NCBI RefSeq assembly: GCF_036711975.1
Contig: NC_091976.1
Coordinates: forward strand, 12,648,001 to 12,712,000
DNA length: 64,000 nt
Source: Onthophagus taurus
Taxonomy: Eukaryota; Arthropoda; Insecta; Coleoptera; Scarabaeidae
Reading direction: 5' to 3'
The notes beneath the pieces were generated by a model. It was not told the origin of the DNA and did not search any database. It was given only the letters and a program-made list of their open reading frames with translations. Below are positions 11,667 through 22,487 of this stretch, in pieces; position 1 is the first letter of the stretch; every line of letters begins with the position of its first letter. Made by a program: the position numbers and the translations under genes.

Positions 11667-12057
11667 TGTTACGGGGGATGGATTGCGCCGAAGAAGAAAC
11701 AACAGTTGTTGAATAAAACGAAATAATTTATTTACAAATATGTACAAAAAAACCCTCAAAGGTTTTTTTAAGACGAAAGGGGTCGTCTTCGAATTGGCGG
11801 TTGAAGTGCTGGCTTGTTGTCGCTGTTATCGTTGTCACTGTTATCGTTGTCGCTGTTATCGTTGTCGCTGTTGTTGTCGCTTCGGAGTTCGGTTAGAATT
11901 GCCCGCTGATAGAAACCCGGCCGCCTTAAATAGGCGCCCTTGCGTAAAACCCTATCAACCGGGCGTTGTGGTTGGTTGGCGACCGTCCGATCCGTAGGTA
12001 GGGTTGACGACCAATGGCCAAGCAGATCGAACGGCGCTCAATTCGTACTTGGTGACA
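11667..12057 (-). repeat. 5' LTR of the younger Gypsy element with adjacent primer site
   Basis: 391 bp, with an expanded short-repeat block around 11825-11870 (TTATCGTTGTC units). Just inside it, at about 11653-11664, the minus strand reads TGGCGCCCAACG, which fits the 3' end of tRNA-Lys and serves as primer binding site. The right flank begins with GTAC, the target duplication. Confidence 0.9.
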
Positions 12058-12061
12058 GTAC

Positions 12062-12330
12062 CACTTAGCGGAGTTCCCCGACAAACAAGCGGTGGCGATT
12101 TTCATATTCTTTGCCTCAGGAATATCCAGTTTGATGAAGTGGTCCTCTAGGTCTGCCACAAATTTTTCTGGGGCCTCGATGGGGTAACCGTTAAATGTTG
12201 GGGTATCATTATCGTCGAGTTGTAGTTGTTTTGCCAGCTCTATCAATGGGTTGATGATGTTTGTCAAGTCCATCTTGTTGACGACTGGCTTGACGACAGG
12301 TTCCGCTGTTTGCATCTCCGGGTTCATCGT
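12062..12330 (-). pseudogene. gag: Old Gypsy gag, N-terminal part
   Basis: The ATG at 12327 opens MNPEMQTAEPVVKPVVNKMD. The frame runs through FNGYPIEAPEKFVADLEDHF and NSAKWY, and is then cut by the younger Gypsy insertion; it resumes at 7734. It is part of the oldest LTR element in the window. Between this ORF and the LTR, at 12331-12460, lies its leader. Confidence 0.75.
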
Positions 12331-12460
12331 AGGGGTAGGTTCCTCTTCTTCGGAAGAGCTGCTTGGTGCTTCTCGGTACGTTATTCAGCGGGATTGATCC
12401 GCAATACGTAAACTTCTTCTTAGTTGTGAGGTAGAAATTTTCGGCATCAGTGCAGAGAAA

Positions 12461-12709
12461 CGTTGGGCGCCAATTGTTACCAGAGATGAGGGGGAGAGGA
12501 AACACGTGATGGAGTCAAACTCTCAAAAACACCTTAACTTGGTTTTTTATTTACAATATTTTCTTACACAAGATTAATATAGCAATGATATTGTAATCTA
12601 ATGTCCTCTGTGTCGAACGACCTTCCTTTTTATCTCACCTCCATGAATGCCCACCAATGGGGTGCGTCCGACCATTCGGCGCTGTCTTCCCAGTGTTGGA
12701 ATTTATATA
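12461..12709 (-). repeat. Old Gypsy 5' LTR (truncated) and tRNA-Lys primer site
   Basis: The primer site TGGCGCCCAACG (minus strand, about 12461-12472) is the same as in the younger element. The LTR starts at 12475 with TGTTACCAGAGATG and runs at least to 12709, where a mariner element has inserted. The matching 3' LTR was not found at the left side of the window, so the old element has lost its other end or it lies outside. Confidence 0.7.
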
Positions 12710-14897
12710 CAGTGCTAGCGTAAAGTAACCCCCCCCCTGTTTAACTTCTGAACAGATTGAGATATCAATATGAACAAAAAAACGTCAGTTTCTATATTTT
12801 ATCAGCACAAATATTTTCTTATGGAAAATTTTGGTATCACTTTTAGTTTTTCCGGAAAATGGAACAGCTTTGTTTTTTTAAGTGGAACACCCAGTATATT
12901 ATGGTATCTTTCGAAAGAATAAAACAATACGAATTCAACGATACCTCACAATCAAATATCGGTTTATTAGTTTTTTACATAAAAATTAAACAAAATGCGG
13001 AATTTCGCCGGAAAAACCAACGTATCTTCGTTGACTACCTGTCGAGATACAATGGGCCAGATAAATGGTGGACGGTCAGTTAAAGGTCGGTCTACGCTCG
13101 GATTAAGCAGGGTTAAAATCAGCAATTCTTTTAGAATGTTTTTATGAAACAATCAATACAAGAAAAGGATAAAAAGAAAGTTCTTTTTAAAACTTCTAAG
13201 AAAAAATTGTCATAACAACAATTTTAAAGTTTGTAGGTACTTTGAAATTTTGTATTTAAGGCAGCATGCAAATATTTTCCTTCATTTCTACCTTTGAATT
13301 CTACCCGACCAAGTATAACCAAAGAAAGGCGAGATCAAAATGGCTAGAAGGAGTTTAGAGCACAATATCGAAGCAATTTTAATATTCGCTCGTGCTGACA
13401 GAAATCTACATGAAACAGGGCGACAATTTAAGGAACGATTTCCTGAACATTCAATTAGTCGAAAATATTTAAGAGAGCTTGTGAATAAGTTTTTGGAAAC
13501 TGGAAGCGTCGAAGACCGCAAAAGAACTGGTCGTCAGATATTAACAGAAGTATTTAATGTGCCCATGATGTCGTCTGCTGCTATCGCATCAACGTGTGAT
13601 GTGTTAAATATTTCCGCGTCGTTGTTTGAAGACGTAGAAATACTTAAAGAAGAATAAATATCATCCATTTTAAATAAAAATGCTTCATGAATTAACAGAA
13701 GATGACCCTGATATAGAAGAACAGAATTTTGTGAGCTAATGACAAATATGGTTGAACGAAATTGATTATACTTGAAACATATTTGTTTCAGTGATGAATG
13801 TACTTTCTTTTTGGGTGGAAAATTGCATCGGCGTGATGTTAATCCACATGAATATCGTGACGTTATCACTCAATTTCATTAGAAAGTAAATGTTTTTTTT
13901 TCAAGACTTTTGCAAATTGTACAACAGAATTCTGACGATTTTAAAATGGAACTAGTGTTTCATCAAGACGGAGCACCTCCACATTATGCGCCAATGGTAC
14001 GAAATTATCTTGATAAAAATTTTAATGGACAACAAGATCACCAGATCTGACACCTTTAGATTTCTTTTTATGGGGTTATTTAAAATCCAAGGTATATGAA
14101 ATTCCGTTGGGTAGTATTGAGGATTTAAAACAAAAAATTATTGACGTCTGCCAAAATATTGATCACATGTTAAGCCGTGTGAGAGAGGAAACACTACAAA
14201 GATGGTACCACTGCCTAGAAGTTCAAGGTAATCATATCGAACAATTTACTTAATATTTGATTCTTAATAAATAAAAAATTCTTTTATTATTCAATAACAA
14301 CACTAAGCAAATTTTTCAACCGTTACCTATACTAGCAAAATCTTTAATAAGAAAATTTCATTTCTTATATTGACTTTTTTTCTTTATAAATATTTTTTGA
14401 TAAAATATGATTAATTCATAAATTTAATATACTTCCAAACAACTTTTATTTCATTTCTAAAAAAAATAAGTAATTGTACTTGCAATTTTAAATCCGTCTT
14501 AGCTCGAGCGTATACCGACCGTTAACCTACCGTCCACCATTTACCTGGCCGATTGCATTTCGACAGGTAGTCGACGAAGATACGTTGGTTTTTCCGGCAA
14601 AATTCCGCATTTTGTTTAATTTTTATGCGAAAAACTAATAAACCGATATTTGATTGTGAGGTACCGTTGGATTCGTATTGTTTTCATCTTTCGGAAGATA
14701 CCATAATATACTGGGTGTTCCATTTAAAAAAACAAAGTTGATCTATTTTCCGGAAAAACTAAAAGTGGTGGCAAAATTTTCCATAAGAAAATATTTGTGC
14801 TGATAAAATATAGAAACTGACGTTTTTTTGTTCATAGTGATATCTCAATTTGTTCGGAAGTTAAACAGGGGGGGGGGGTTACTTTACGCTAGCACTG
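12710..14897 (+). mobile_element. Tc1/mariner-type transposon, copy 1
   Basis: Both ends read CAGTGCTAGCGTAAAGTAAC followed inward by a run of C (left) or G (right), and TA lies immediately outside each end, the standard Tc1/mariner target duplication. The outer 380 bp form long inverted repeats. The element is 2188 bp with a broken transposase on the plus strand. A second copy in the opposite transposase orientation is at 45978-48040. It inserted into the LTR of the old Gypsy element. Confidence 0.9.
13340..14256 (+). pseudogene. Mariner-like transposase, broken
   Basis: The ATG at 13340 begins MARRSLEHNIEAILIFARAD, a helix-turn-helix N-terminal domain of the type common in insect mariner-like genes. 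The frame shifts after about 75 residues. Further on are the DDE-core traces HQDGAPPHYAPMVRNYL (near 13960) and SPDLTPLDFFLWGYLKSK (near 14045), and the C-terminal NHIEQFT* (near 14245). Compared with the copy at 46590-47410, a stretch after NFNG (RPIGRRGPIEW in the other copy) is deleted. It cannot make active transposase. Confidence 0.85.
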
Positions 14898-14899
14898 TA

Positions 14900-15605
14900 T
14901 GGTAACCATGGTAACAGTATACGTTATGAGTGTATCAACAGTATTAATTGGTAGCAAATTGGAAACTCAATTGAGGCATTTCAAAGAGTAGATTAAGGGT
15001 GATGGTAACCTAAATTGTGACAGATTTTTTAACCTTTTTGGCGGATTTAATACATTATTATTTCATTTAATGTGGAATTTAATTCTAAAACTTTTCTTAC
15101 TCTTATTATTTTTTAAAAAACTGTCGTTTTCATAAAAAACTTAAATACTAAAGACACGTATTTCGTAATGTTACTTAAAATAAGCGAAAATTCAGTAGTC
15201 GGCTATGAAATTGTACATCAATCTTGACAAATAGATTATAAATTTATTTGACGACAAGGTTTTATAACCTACTTGTCAAGTTTGACGTACAATTTCACAG
15301 CCGACTACTGAATTTTCTACTGAATCTGTCAAAATTTATTCGACCATCACCCTTAATCAACCTTTTGAAATGCCTCAATTGGTCTCAACTTGCTACCAAT
15401 TATTACCCTCGGTACACTCATAACGTATACCAAAGTTGTTTTTTCTAGCTTCATGTATTCCGAAGATATTCAATGTTTTAAATATTTAAGACCCAACTTT
15501 GAAGGCCTATAACTCTAAGTATAGAGATAAGTTGCGTTAAATCATCTTAATTTATTGTCCTCTACATGTCCCTGCTCTGTGTCGGTTCTTATGTGAATCA
15601 TCCTG
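14900..15605. mobile_element. Foldback MITE family C, left end lost
   Basis: This matches the intact element at 28576-29481: the same inner palindrome (CAGTAGTCGGCT... and reverse) and the same right end CTGTGTCGGTTCTTATGTGA...CCTG followed by TA. Its left terminal repeat is missing where the mariner copy abuts. It is noncoding; the ORF 15248-15448 is a reading of the palindrome. 15606-15941 holds no feature I can name. Confidence 0.75.
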
Positions 15606-17475
15606 TATAGCGTTAGCTAGTCAGAGTCTCGAGATCGATATTGTTGACAGGTTGTAAACCTGTTATTTGTAGGCGTTCCGGATATTTTAATTTGTTCTTA
15701 ATGTCGGGACTTCTTAGTGGTCCGGGACTACATTTCTTTCATGAAATCCCGAGCCGGACCCGGGACCAAATACCTAGACTGGACACTCTATGAACAGCCA
15801 ATGCGTTCTCAGAATTTACTTCTCTAATTTTATCTTTTAATATGTTATTTATTCTTTTACAAAAGTTAAATAAAATTAATTTTACCAACATATTTATAAT
15901 AAAGTTTATGGTGCGTTCTTTAGGACACTGACGTCGATGTACAGGGTGCCCATTATGTATGGAATATAGTGTATATCTTGGTAGGTATCAACTTTGTAAA
16001 AAAACATTTTATACAAAAGTTGTTTAATATTTTATTTACCATAATAAGACAGCATTCAATTGTTTTTATTTCAGAAAACAAATGAGCTACGAATAACACT
16101 TGAATTTTTTTAAATGGCAATGTACCCTGTCGTTAGGCTCATTTAATAGAGATTTTTTTCTCTTTACGATGCCGTAAAATTTTAGTACCCTTACATCAGA
16201 AAATTTTTGAAAAAAATGTAAAAATTGTTTATTAAGAAAATTTAACTTAATAACATTAATCTAGATATCCGAGATCATCAAGTACCTCGCAGTACCTCGA
16301 ATTATTGGAGATGTACAGGGTGGGCAAATTTGGGTGTTATTATAGGCTATCTCAGAAACTATAAGAGATACGAACAAAAGTAGGTGCCATGTCCCGGTCT
16401 CTTTTTTCGAGACTAACCCAATCCCGCAAACACCAAACCTCTATCTTCTTTTGTTTTTTAGTTATAGCCAAAAAGTCAAATTTTCGTGATTTCAAAAAAT
16501 GCTCATATTTCGTTTATTTTTGAAATTAGAGGAATGAGGTTGATACGTTCTTAAGACACTTTTTTAAGTAGAATATACTGCTGTAGAAAAATTTTAAAAA
16601 TATTTGATGATTTTTGAGATACAACACAAAGTTGTATTTTTTTAAATACAAACTATAGTCGATTATGATGTTACTGAAAAGAGCATATTTTTAGCTTTCC
16701 AATGATGTATTGCACGCATGGTGTATTTGGAGAAAATAAGCGTTATTTTTTAATTCTAAAATATTAAAGATTAATATTCAAAATTTTAATTATAGTAGGC
16801 AAGGAAAACATTAAATGCCACTTAGTTACTATAGTAACGTGAGTTTACTGATCATTTTCATTCATGAATTTTTCGAAACGAGTTTCCCGCTTAAAAATTC
16901 CTCATTATTTTTAAATACATAAAGCGATAAAATTAAAAAATGATTCTTTGAAAATGATAGATAAGGCTCCATACCCCATATAAACATCGTTTCAATGGAA
17001 AGTCCGCTGCTCAGTTTATGATCCCTAATCTTCCTCTATACTACCGAAGATTACATTCATTGATACCCAACTGTTCTAACCTTACAACCAGTAAGTTTAG
17101 TTAGTAAATTTAGATGACACAGTCTGTGACTGTTTAGTTCCTGGAGTTGTAGTTCATATTTAATTCATTTATTAATACGTTTCTTGTATTTTTAATAAAC
17201 AAACATTATCTACTAAATCATTTTTATTGGTGAACAAAGTCAGGGATAAGACACTGAGAAATTTAAATCAACTATTCAAAGTTTTTATTCGTTGGTACAA
17301 AACCAACTTTATCCTGCATAAAGCTAGGTGTCCACTTGAGAGAAACTTCTGAGAGTAACTCTCGATATCTACTCTCAACTCTGTGCCCACTTGAGACTGT
17401 TTTAGCTTTCCGAGAGCTTCTATAAAACTTCTGAGAGCTTTCTCTCAGACAGTTCTCTCAGGACCGTGTCCACTA

Positions 17476-17796
17476 GTGAAATGTGTCCGTGCTATGGAAA
17501 GTAAAATTTATTTTCTTTCATTGGTGTTTGTAAACTTGGATGTAAAGAAAATTGCAAGTGCAATAGCGTTGTATAAAATTAAAAAAAAAAAACAAACTGA
17601 AAAAATAAAAAGAAGCTGTTGGGTGCCAAATCATGGATTTGGCGTAGATTATAGCTGGGTGTCAACAAATATCAACATTCGTTGTCAAATTGTTAGTTAT
17701 TTGGCATACTGGATTCACAAAAAAGTGAACTCGATTGCTTTAATGGCACTTATAAATGCAAACTATAAGTTTATTGTTGTACACGTGATAGCTTAA
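17476..17796 (+). pseudogene. Possible N-terminal remnant of a Harbinger-type transposase
   Basis: A 106-residue frame contains a basic stretch KIKKKKQTEKIKRSCWV. It resembles the Lys/Arg-rich segment followed by WVHP near the start of Harbinger nucleases. The rest (VPNHGFGVDYSWVSTNINI) is not recognisable. The terminal repeats and TAA duplication around it support this reading, but the match is short and the DDE core is absent. It could be a chance frame. Confidence 0.3.
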
Positions 17797-17859
17797 TAGT
17801 GGCTTGGCAGTATTTTGGAAAATTATTAGAAAATATAAACTTAAACGCCTCAATTGCTG

Positions 17860-18130
17860 AAAGAGACTAGATATTGCTGGCAGAAGACTAAGTACTACTA
17901 ATGAAAGACTAGATGTTGCAAATGAAGCAGATTCTTCTTACAGAAGACTGCACCCTACTACCAGAAGACGAAATACTGTTGGTAGAAGACTAGATATTGC
18001 TGCAAAAGACTAGATATTGCTGGCAAAAGACTAAGTATTGCTAGTGAAAAACTAGATATTGCAAATGAAGCACATCCTTCTTACAGAAGACTACACACTA
18101 CTACTAAAAATCAAATACTTTTAGCAAAAG
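17860..18130. repeat. Degenerate tandem repeat of AGACTAGATATTGCT type
   Basis: About a dozen imperfect units of 20-30 bases recur, most containing AGAAGACTA or AAGACTAGATATTGCT. A higher-order unit of roughly 150 bases (from GACTAGATATTGCTGG to TTCTTACAGAAGACT) appears twice. Only the stem is repeated, and the unit length is irregular, so it is not a CRISPR array. It lies inside the Harbinger-type element. Confidence 0.6.
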
Positions 18131-19804
18131 ACTTAATTTTACTGTCAGAACACCAAATTATGTTGTCAGAAGTTACTATTACTAATGGTACAAATCCCGT
18201 TTAAATTTCTGTCCAATACTTGTTAAAATTGCATCCTTTGCTTCCCGATTTCTATGTTCATTAGATGTGATATTCCAAAGAATTGAATTTTCTTCATACA
18301 CTTCAATTAATTGAAATATTTCTTCTTGGTACTATTTTCTTTTAGGTGTTATCTTTAAACGTGTTATATTGAAAAAAACTAGCAGCTACTCGCAGCAAAA
18401 TTCGAACCGTGTTCGGTTTTTGACAGTTACTCTCACGATAGATAAATTGTGCGTGTCCATTTGAGTACAAATCTCAACGTGTTTACACTCCGAAAGTTTG
18501 TGGGGACTCTCTGATAGTTACTCTCAGATGCGTGTACCAGAAAATATACTCTCGATAGCTTCTCTCGAGAGCATTTCTCGCAAGTGGACACTTAGCTTAA
18601 TGGTACAAGACCAAGTTTCTGTCATATTCGTGCAAAACCATACAGCAATTAGGTAGTAATTACTGTCCGAACCCGCCTACTATAATCAAAATTTTGAACA
18701 TCAGCGCTTACTATTTTGGAATATAAAATTAACGCTTATTTTCCGCAAATGCACCATACATGCGATACATCATTGGAAAGCTAAAAATATGCTCTTTTCG
18801 TTAACATCATAATCAAGTATAGTTTGTATTTAAAAAAATACAACTTTGTGTTGTATGTATCTCAAAAATCATCAAATATTTTTAAAATTTTTCAACAGCA
18901 GTATATTCTACTTAAAAAAGTGTCTTAAAAACGTATCAACCTCATTTCTCTAATTTCAAAAATAAACGAAATATGAGCATTTTTTGAAATCACGAAAATT
19001 TGACTTTTTGGCTATAACTTAAAAACAAAAGAAGATAGAGGTTTGGTGTTTGCGGGATTGGGTTAGTCTCGAAAAAAGAAATCGGGACATGGCACCTACT
19101 TTTTTCGTATCTCTTATAGTTTCTGAGATAGCCTATAATAACACCCAAATTTGCCCACCCTGTACACTAATTTTTCGTTTATTTGTTTTATTTTGTATGT
19201 AAATTTAATTTACAGTAATAATTCGAGGTACTTGACGATCTCGGATATCTAGATTCTGTTATAGATATCGAGATTCTATTAATCTAGAAGATTAATGTTA
19301 TTGATTAATTTTTATTAATAAACAATTTTTCCATTTTTCTCAAAAATTTTCTGATGTAAGGATACAAAAATTTTACGCCATCGTAAACAGAAAAGTAATC
19401 TCTATCAAATGAGCCTAAAGAAAGAATACATTGCCATTAAAAAAAATTTAAGTATAATTCGTTACTCATTTGTTTTCTGAATTAAAAACAATTGAATGCA
19501 GTCTTATTATGGCAAATAAAATATTAAACAAGTTTTGTATAAAATATTTTTTTATAAAGTTGATACCTACAAAGATATATACTATATTCCATACATAATG
19601 GGCACCCTGTATATATTTTTTAATATTGTATTTAACTTGTATGTCTTATTTTAACTCTAATGCGTATTTTAACTCTACGCATTAATGAAAAATCATAGTT
19701 TCTTCACTTGTACTGTAATATACTATTTCTGGTTCACGAACTATTTCAAACTTGTGTTTTGGTTGCAAATTGTGTATGTGTTGTCAACGTGATGTTAATG
19801 CCAA

Positions 19805-19985
19805 GGTAGATGAATATTAGGTATGCTCACATGGTAAACGAATTGGTTCTCGCATGTCAAAACCGCGTCATAGCAATTGTAAATAAACTTATATTTACAA
19901 CAGTAGACAATAGTCTTTGCTGTGGTATGACGCGGTGATGCTGCACGAGAGCCAATTCGTTCACCGTGTGAGCATTCATCTACAT
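19805..19985. repeat. Short palindromic MITE-like sequence
   Basis: ATGCTCACATGGTAAACGAA (from about 19831) is answered by the reverse complement near 19945-19972 (TTCGTTCACCGTGTGAGCAT), and the inner GACCGCGTCATA/TATGACGCGGT arms pair as well. The remainder of 19610-20321, upstream of the receptor gene, shows no gene. Confidence 0.55.
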
Positions 19986-20321
19986 ATCATGGTTAATGCC
20001 ATTCTCCAAAAGTGTTAATCGAGCTCCAACATACCAAACATAATTCTTTCGTTCCTGTAAATGTCGGTGATACGATTTCTTTAATTCAACTCTATGGATG
20101 TTAGCGTTAAATTGATAAAAATCCAATTTAAAATGTTGTCATTTTTCAATTTATTTCAATTATTTAACATTGCATAATATCTTTCTAATTATATCGCCGC
20201 TTTAAATTTAAGCAAGACCGGATACAAATATTTTATTTATTCAAATTGGCCAATTACGCAATAAAACTTTTAGTCTCACATTGAATATTATACATTCAAA
20301 CATCTTCTCCGCTTCGTCAAA

Positions 20322-21952
20322 ATGGTGAAAATGAATTCGTCCCGAACCGCTCTCTTTTTAATAATATTCGGTTTATTTCAATTGGCTTTTAGTGTTTTGT
20401 CAGCTTTTCCGCCTTCACGTAAAAGTAAGTTGTTTAAATATTTTTTAGATTAAAAATTGAAATAGGTTTGAATTTTTTTTGTGATTTAAGGAATTGGAAG
20501 AGTTCCTTTATGGAATGCGACTTTAGTGGATAAGCTAAAACAAGATTTATTATTAAATTACGATAAGTTTGCTCGACCAACTCAACACACAAATGTTACA
20601 ACTGTTAGATTTGGTATGGAGATTAAACATGTTGAGGTTAACGAGTTTAAATCAACTGTAACTATCGTTGGATGGACTAGATTGGTAAAATAAATATGTA
20701 GTGACACATTTATTTGACTAAAAGTTTTTATTTTATTAGGTTTGGAGTGATGATAAACTAAAATGGGAAACTGAGAATTATGGTGGGGTTGGGATGTTTC
20801 ATGTTGCACCACATGAAATTTGGCAACCAGATCTTGTTTTACAAAACAGGTTAATTGTTTCTATTTTTAACGAACAATATAAAAAAATTATTATTTAGTG
20901 CTACTACAACAGGAGTAGCTCAAGACAGCGTGTATCTACTAGTTTATAACGCTGGAGAAATTCTTTGGGTACCAACATCTACGTTTCCAATACTTTGCGA
21001 GTTTAATTTTGAAATGTGGCCGTTCGACCAACACCGTTGCAAGTTGATAATTGGATCTTGGACTTATCACAGTGATCATATTCACTTGGAATACGATGGA
21101 AATGAGCTTAAAAAGATTGTTGTTAGTTACAAAAATTACAACGTTATTTTGTTAAATTTATAGAATTGCTAAAGTTTGATTTGTTGTTTAAGAATGTTCG
21201 CAATTCCGATGGAGTTTTAGACTGGAATATAACCGATTTTGAGTATTTGACAAACTCAAGAGATTTTTGCTGTGGAAATTTTTATCCGACACTTGTAATT
21301 AAATTTACGTTACAAAGAATAACAAATTCTTATAAAAGCTTGATTTTGACTCCACTGATTGGTATATTTTTATTAATACCAATATTTAGTTTTGATACTT
21401 TTATTATTTTTAGTTGTTATCGTCTTAACTTTACTTTCATTTTGGTTACCACCTAAATCAGAAGAAAAAATCCTTTTAAACTTAATAACAATCAGCGTAA
21501 TAGTTGCTTTAATGTTGTATTTTGCACAAAAATTACCGGCTTTGGGTAATAATACACCTTTAATTGGTAAATAAATTATAAGATTATAATTATGTTAATA
21601 ATTATTTAATTTTTTAGTTAAATTTTACGCTTCTGCTTTGATTATAACAACATTATCAATAATTAATGCGGTGTTAATAATTTATTTATCAAAAACTCCA
21701 CGAAAATATCCAATCCCTTGGATATTAAGAAATGTATTAATTGGTCGCTTAGGAATTTACCTTGGATTATCAAATTATATAACGCAAGCTAATTTGGGGA
21801 ATCAAAGAAATAAACCTTTAGAAAATCAAGACAGCTTTCATTCAGGAAAATATCAAGAAGATTGGATTTTATTAGCTGCAGCAATTGATCGAATATCATT
21901 TTTAATTTATACAATCATTTTTATCATTTTAATATCGAAACATACCGTTTAA
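20322..21952 (+). CDS. Divergent nicotinic acetylcholine receptor subunit (7 exons)
   Basis: Exons 20322-20424, 20491-20684, 20740-20849, 20899-21125, 21164-21361, 21414-21566 and 21618-21952 join in frame to 439 residues; all introns are GT-AG and 38-66 bases. The protein forms a ligand-gated cation channel in the plasma membrane. It has a signal peptide (LFLIIFGLFQLAFSVLSA), the loop motif IWQPDLVL, the 13-residue Cys-loop between C(PILC) and C(HRC), and adjacent cysteines in loop C (DFCCGNFYP), which define alpha-type subunits. M1 runs to FWLPP, M2 follows SEEK, then M3, a short cytoplasmic loop and M4 near the end. Compared with usual insect subunits (about 500 or more residues) the M3-M4 loop is short, and M2 is divergent. 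It fits the divergent insect-specific subunits. The exon 4/5 border (38-base intron) is the least certain. Confidence 0.88.
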
Positions 21953-22487
21953 TGTTAAATTTGATGTAACGTTGAAAATTTCTGCAAAATTGCAAATATA
22001 TCACATACACATATATTTAAAAGCATGGTGAAATTTATCAAACAAAAACTTAGAATCAAAATAACTCGAAAACGAAAAATGCTAGGTACCAGTAACATTT
22101 ATCAAAGTCAACAAATTTTTTTCGCATACAAATAAAAGGTGCAATAAAAACTATAGCATTCCATTTAAAATAACGAAGTTGAGGTCTACTTTCGGGGGAC
22201 CGGAAGTGGCCACCATCTTGAAAATACTTTAAGCGATATGAGCCTCCCATATAAGCTAAATTTCAGGATGGTTGATGCAATGGAACAGAAATAAAGCGGG
22301 TGTTGCTGACTTTTTGGCGGACACTTTATCTACTGGAAATAGTTATAGCAGCTCCAGTCATCTGTTTTAGTTGCCGAAATCATCTATTACTTTATCTATT
22401 TTTTTTTTTCATTATGAAAATTATAATTTTATAATTATTATAATTTATATTACAAATTTTTATAATATTAAAATTTTTTTACATATA
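21953..22487. other. Intergenic; probable decayed MITE at 22060-22330
   Basis: This stretch follows the receptor stop codon and shows no gene. Around 22140-22220 the phrase CATTCCATTTAAAATAACGA followed by GACCGGAAGTGGCCACCATC resembles interiors of widespread insect MITEs, but no terminal repeats are visible. The ORF 22056-22250 is a chance frame. Confidence 0.35.

Larger units (their letters stand above)
7735..12057 (-). mobile_element. Younger Ty3/Gypsy LTR retrotransposon, defective
   Basis: This is a complete LTR-to-LTR insertion on the minus strand. The LTRs are 7735-8082 (3') and 11667-12057 (5'), both beginning TGTTAC and ending GTGACA in plus-strand reading. The 4-bp target duplication GTAC lies at 7731-7734 and 12058-12061. 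It carries gag and pol but frameshifts break both, and a deletion has removed sequence between RNase H and integrase. It is therefore non-autonomous. Its target was the gag gene of a related, older Gypsy element. The interior is clearly more GC-rich than the surrounding DNA. Confidence 0.92.
17322..18597. mobile_element. PIF/Harbinger-type element, innermost
   Basis: The ends AGCTAGGTGTCCACTTG (17322) and CAAGTGGACACTTAGCT (to 18597) are inverted repeats with one mismatch over 17 bases. TAA is duplicated at 17319-17321 and 18598-18600, the 3-bp TWA target typical of PIF/Harbinger. Subterminal regions contain many GAGAG/CTCTC motifs in both orientations. It includes a short ORF and a degenerate internal repeat (separate entries). 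No full DDE transposase is present. Confidence 0.8.
16316..19162. mobile_element. Middle foldback element nested in family A
   Basis: The ends CAGGGTGGGCAAATTTGGGT (16316) and the reverse complement (to 19162) are flanked by TA at 16314-16315 and 19163-19164. The arms match for about 500 bp (to about 16835 and from about 18650). The interior 16840-17321 and 18601-18650 holds no gene, and a Harbinger-type element sits inside at 17322-18597. It shares the opening CAGGGTG with the outer element, but the sequences then diverge, so it is a different family. Confidence 0.8.
15942..19609. mobile_element. Outer foldback element, family A copy 1
   Basis: The termini CAGGGTGCCCATTATGTATG (15942) and its reverse complement (to 19609) are flanked by TA. 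The arms match over about 370 bp (15942-16310 against 19180-19609). A second copy of this family is at about 40155-41051, which has only a short interior. The extra length here is due to another element (16316-19162) that inserted at its centre. No transposase is present, so it is non-autonomous; TA duplication suggests Tc1/mariner mobilisation. Confidence 0.8.

Noticed and set aside
17860..18130. Repeat array that could suggest a CRISPR array
   Set aside because: Units are degenerate and of irregular spacing, there are no cas genes, and the DNA is eukaryotic and lies inside a Harbinger-type element.
20582..20812. Minus-strand ORF of 76 residues
   Set aside because: Antisense shadow of nicotinic receptor exons 2 and 3.
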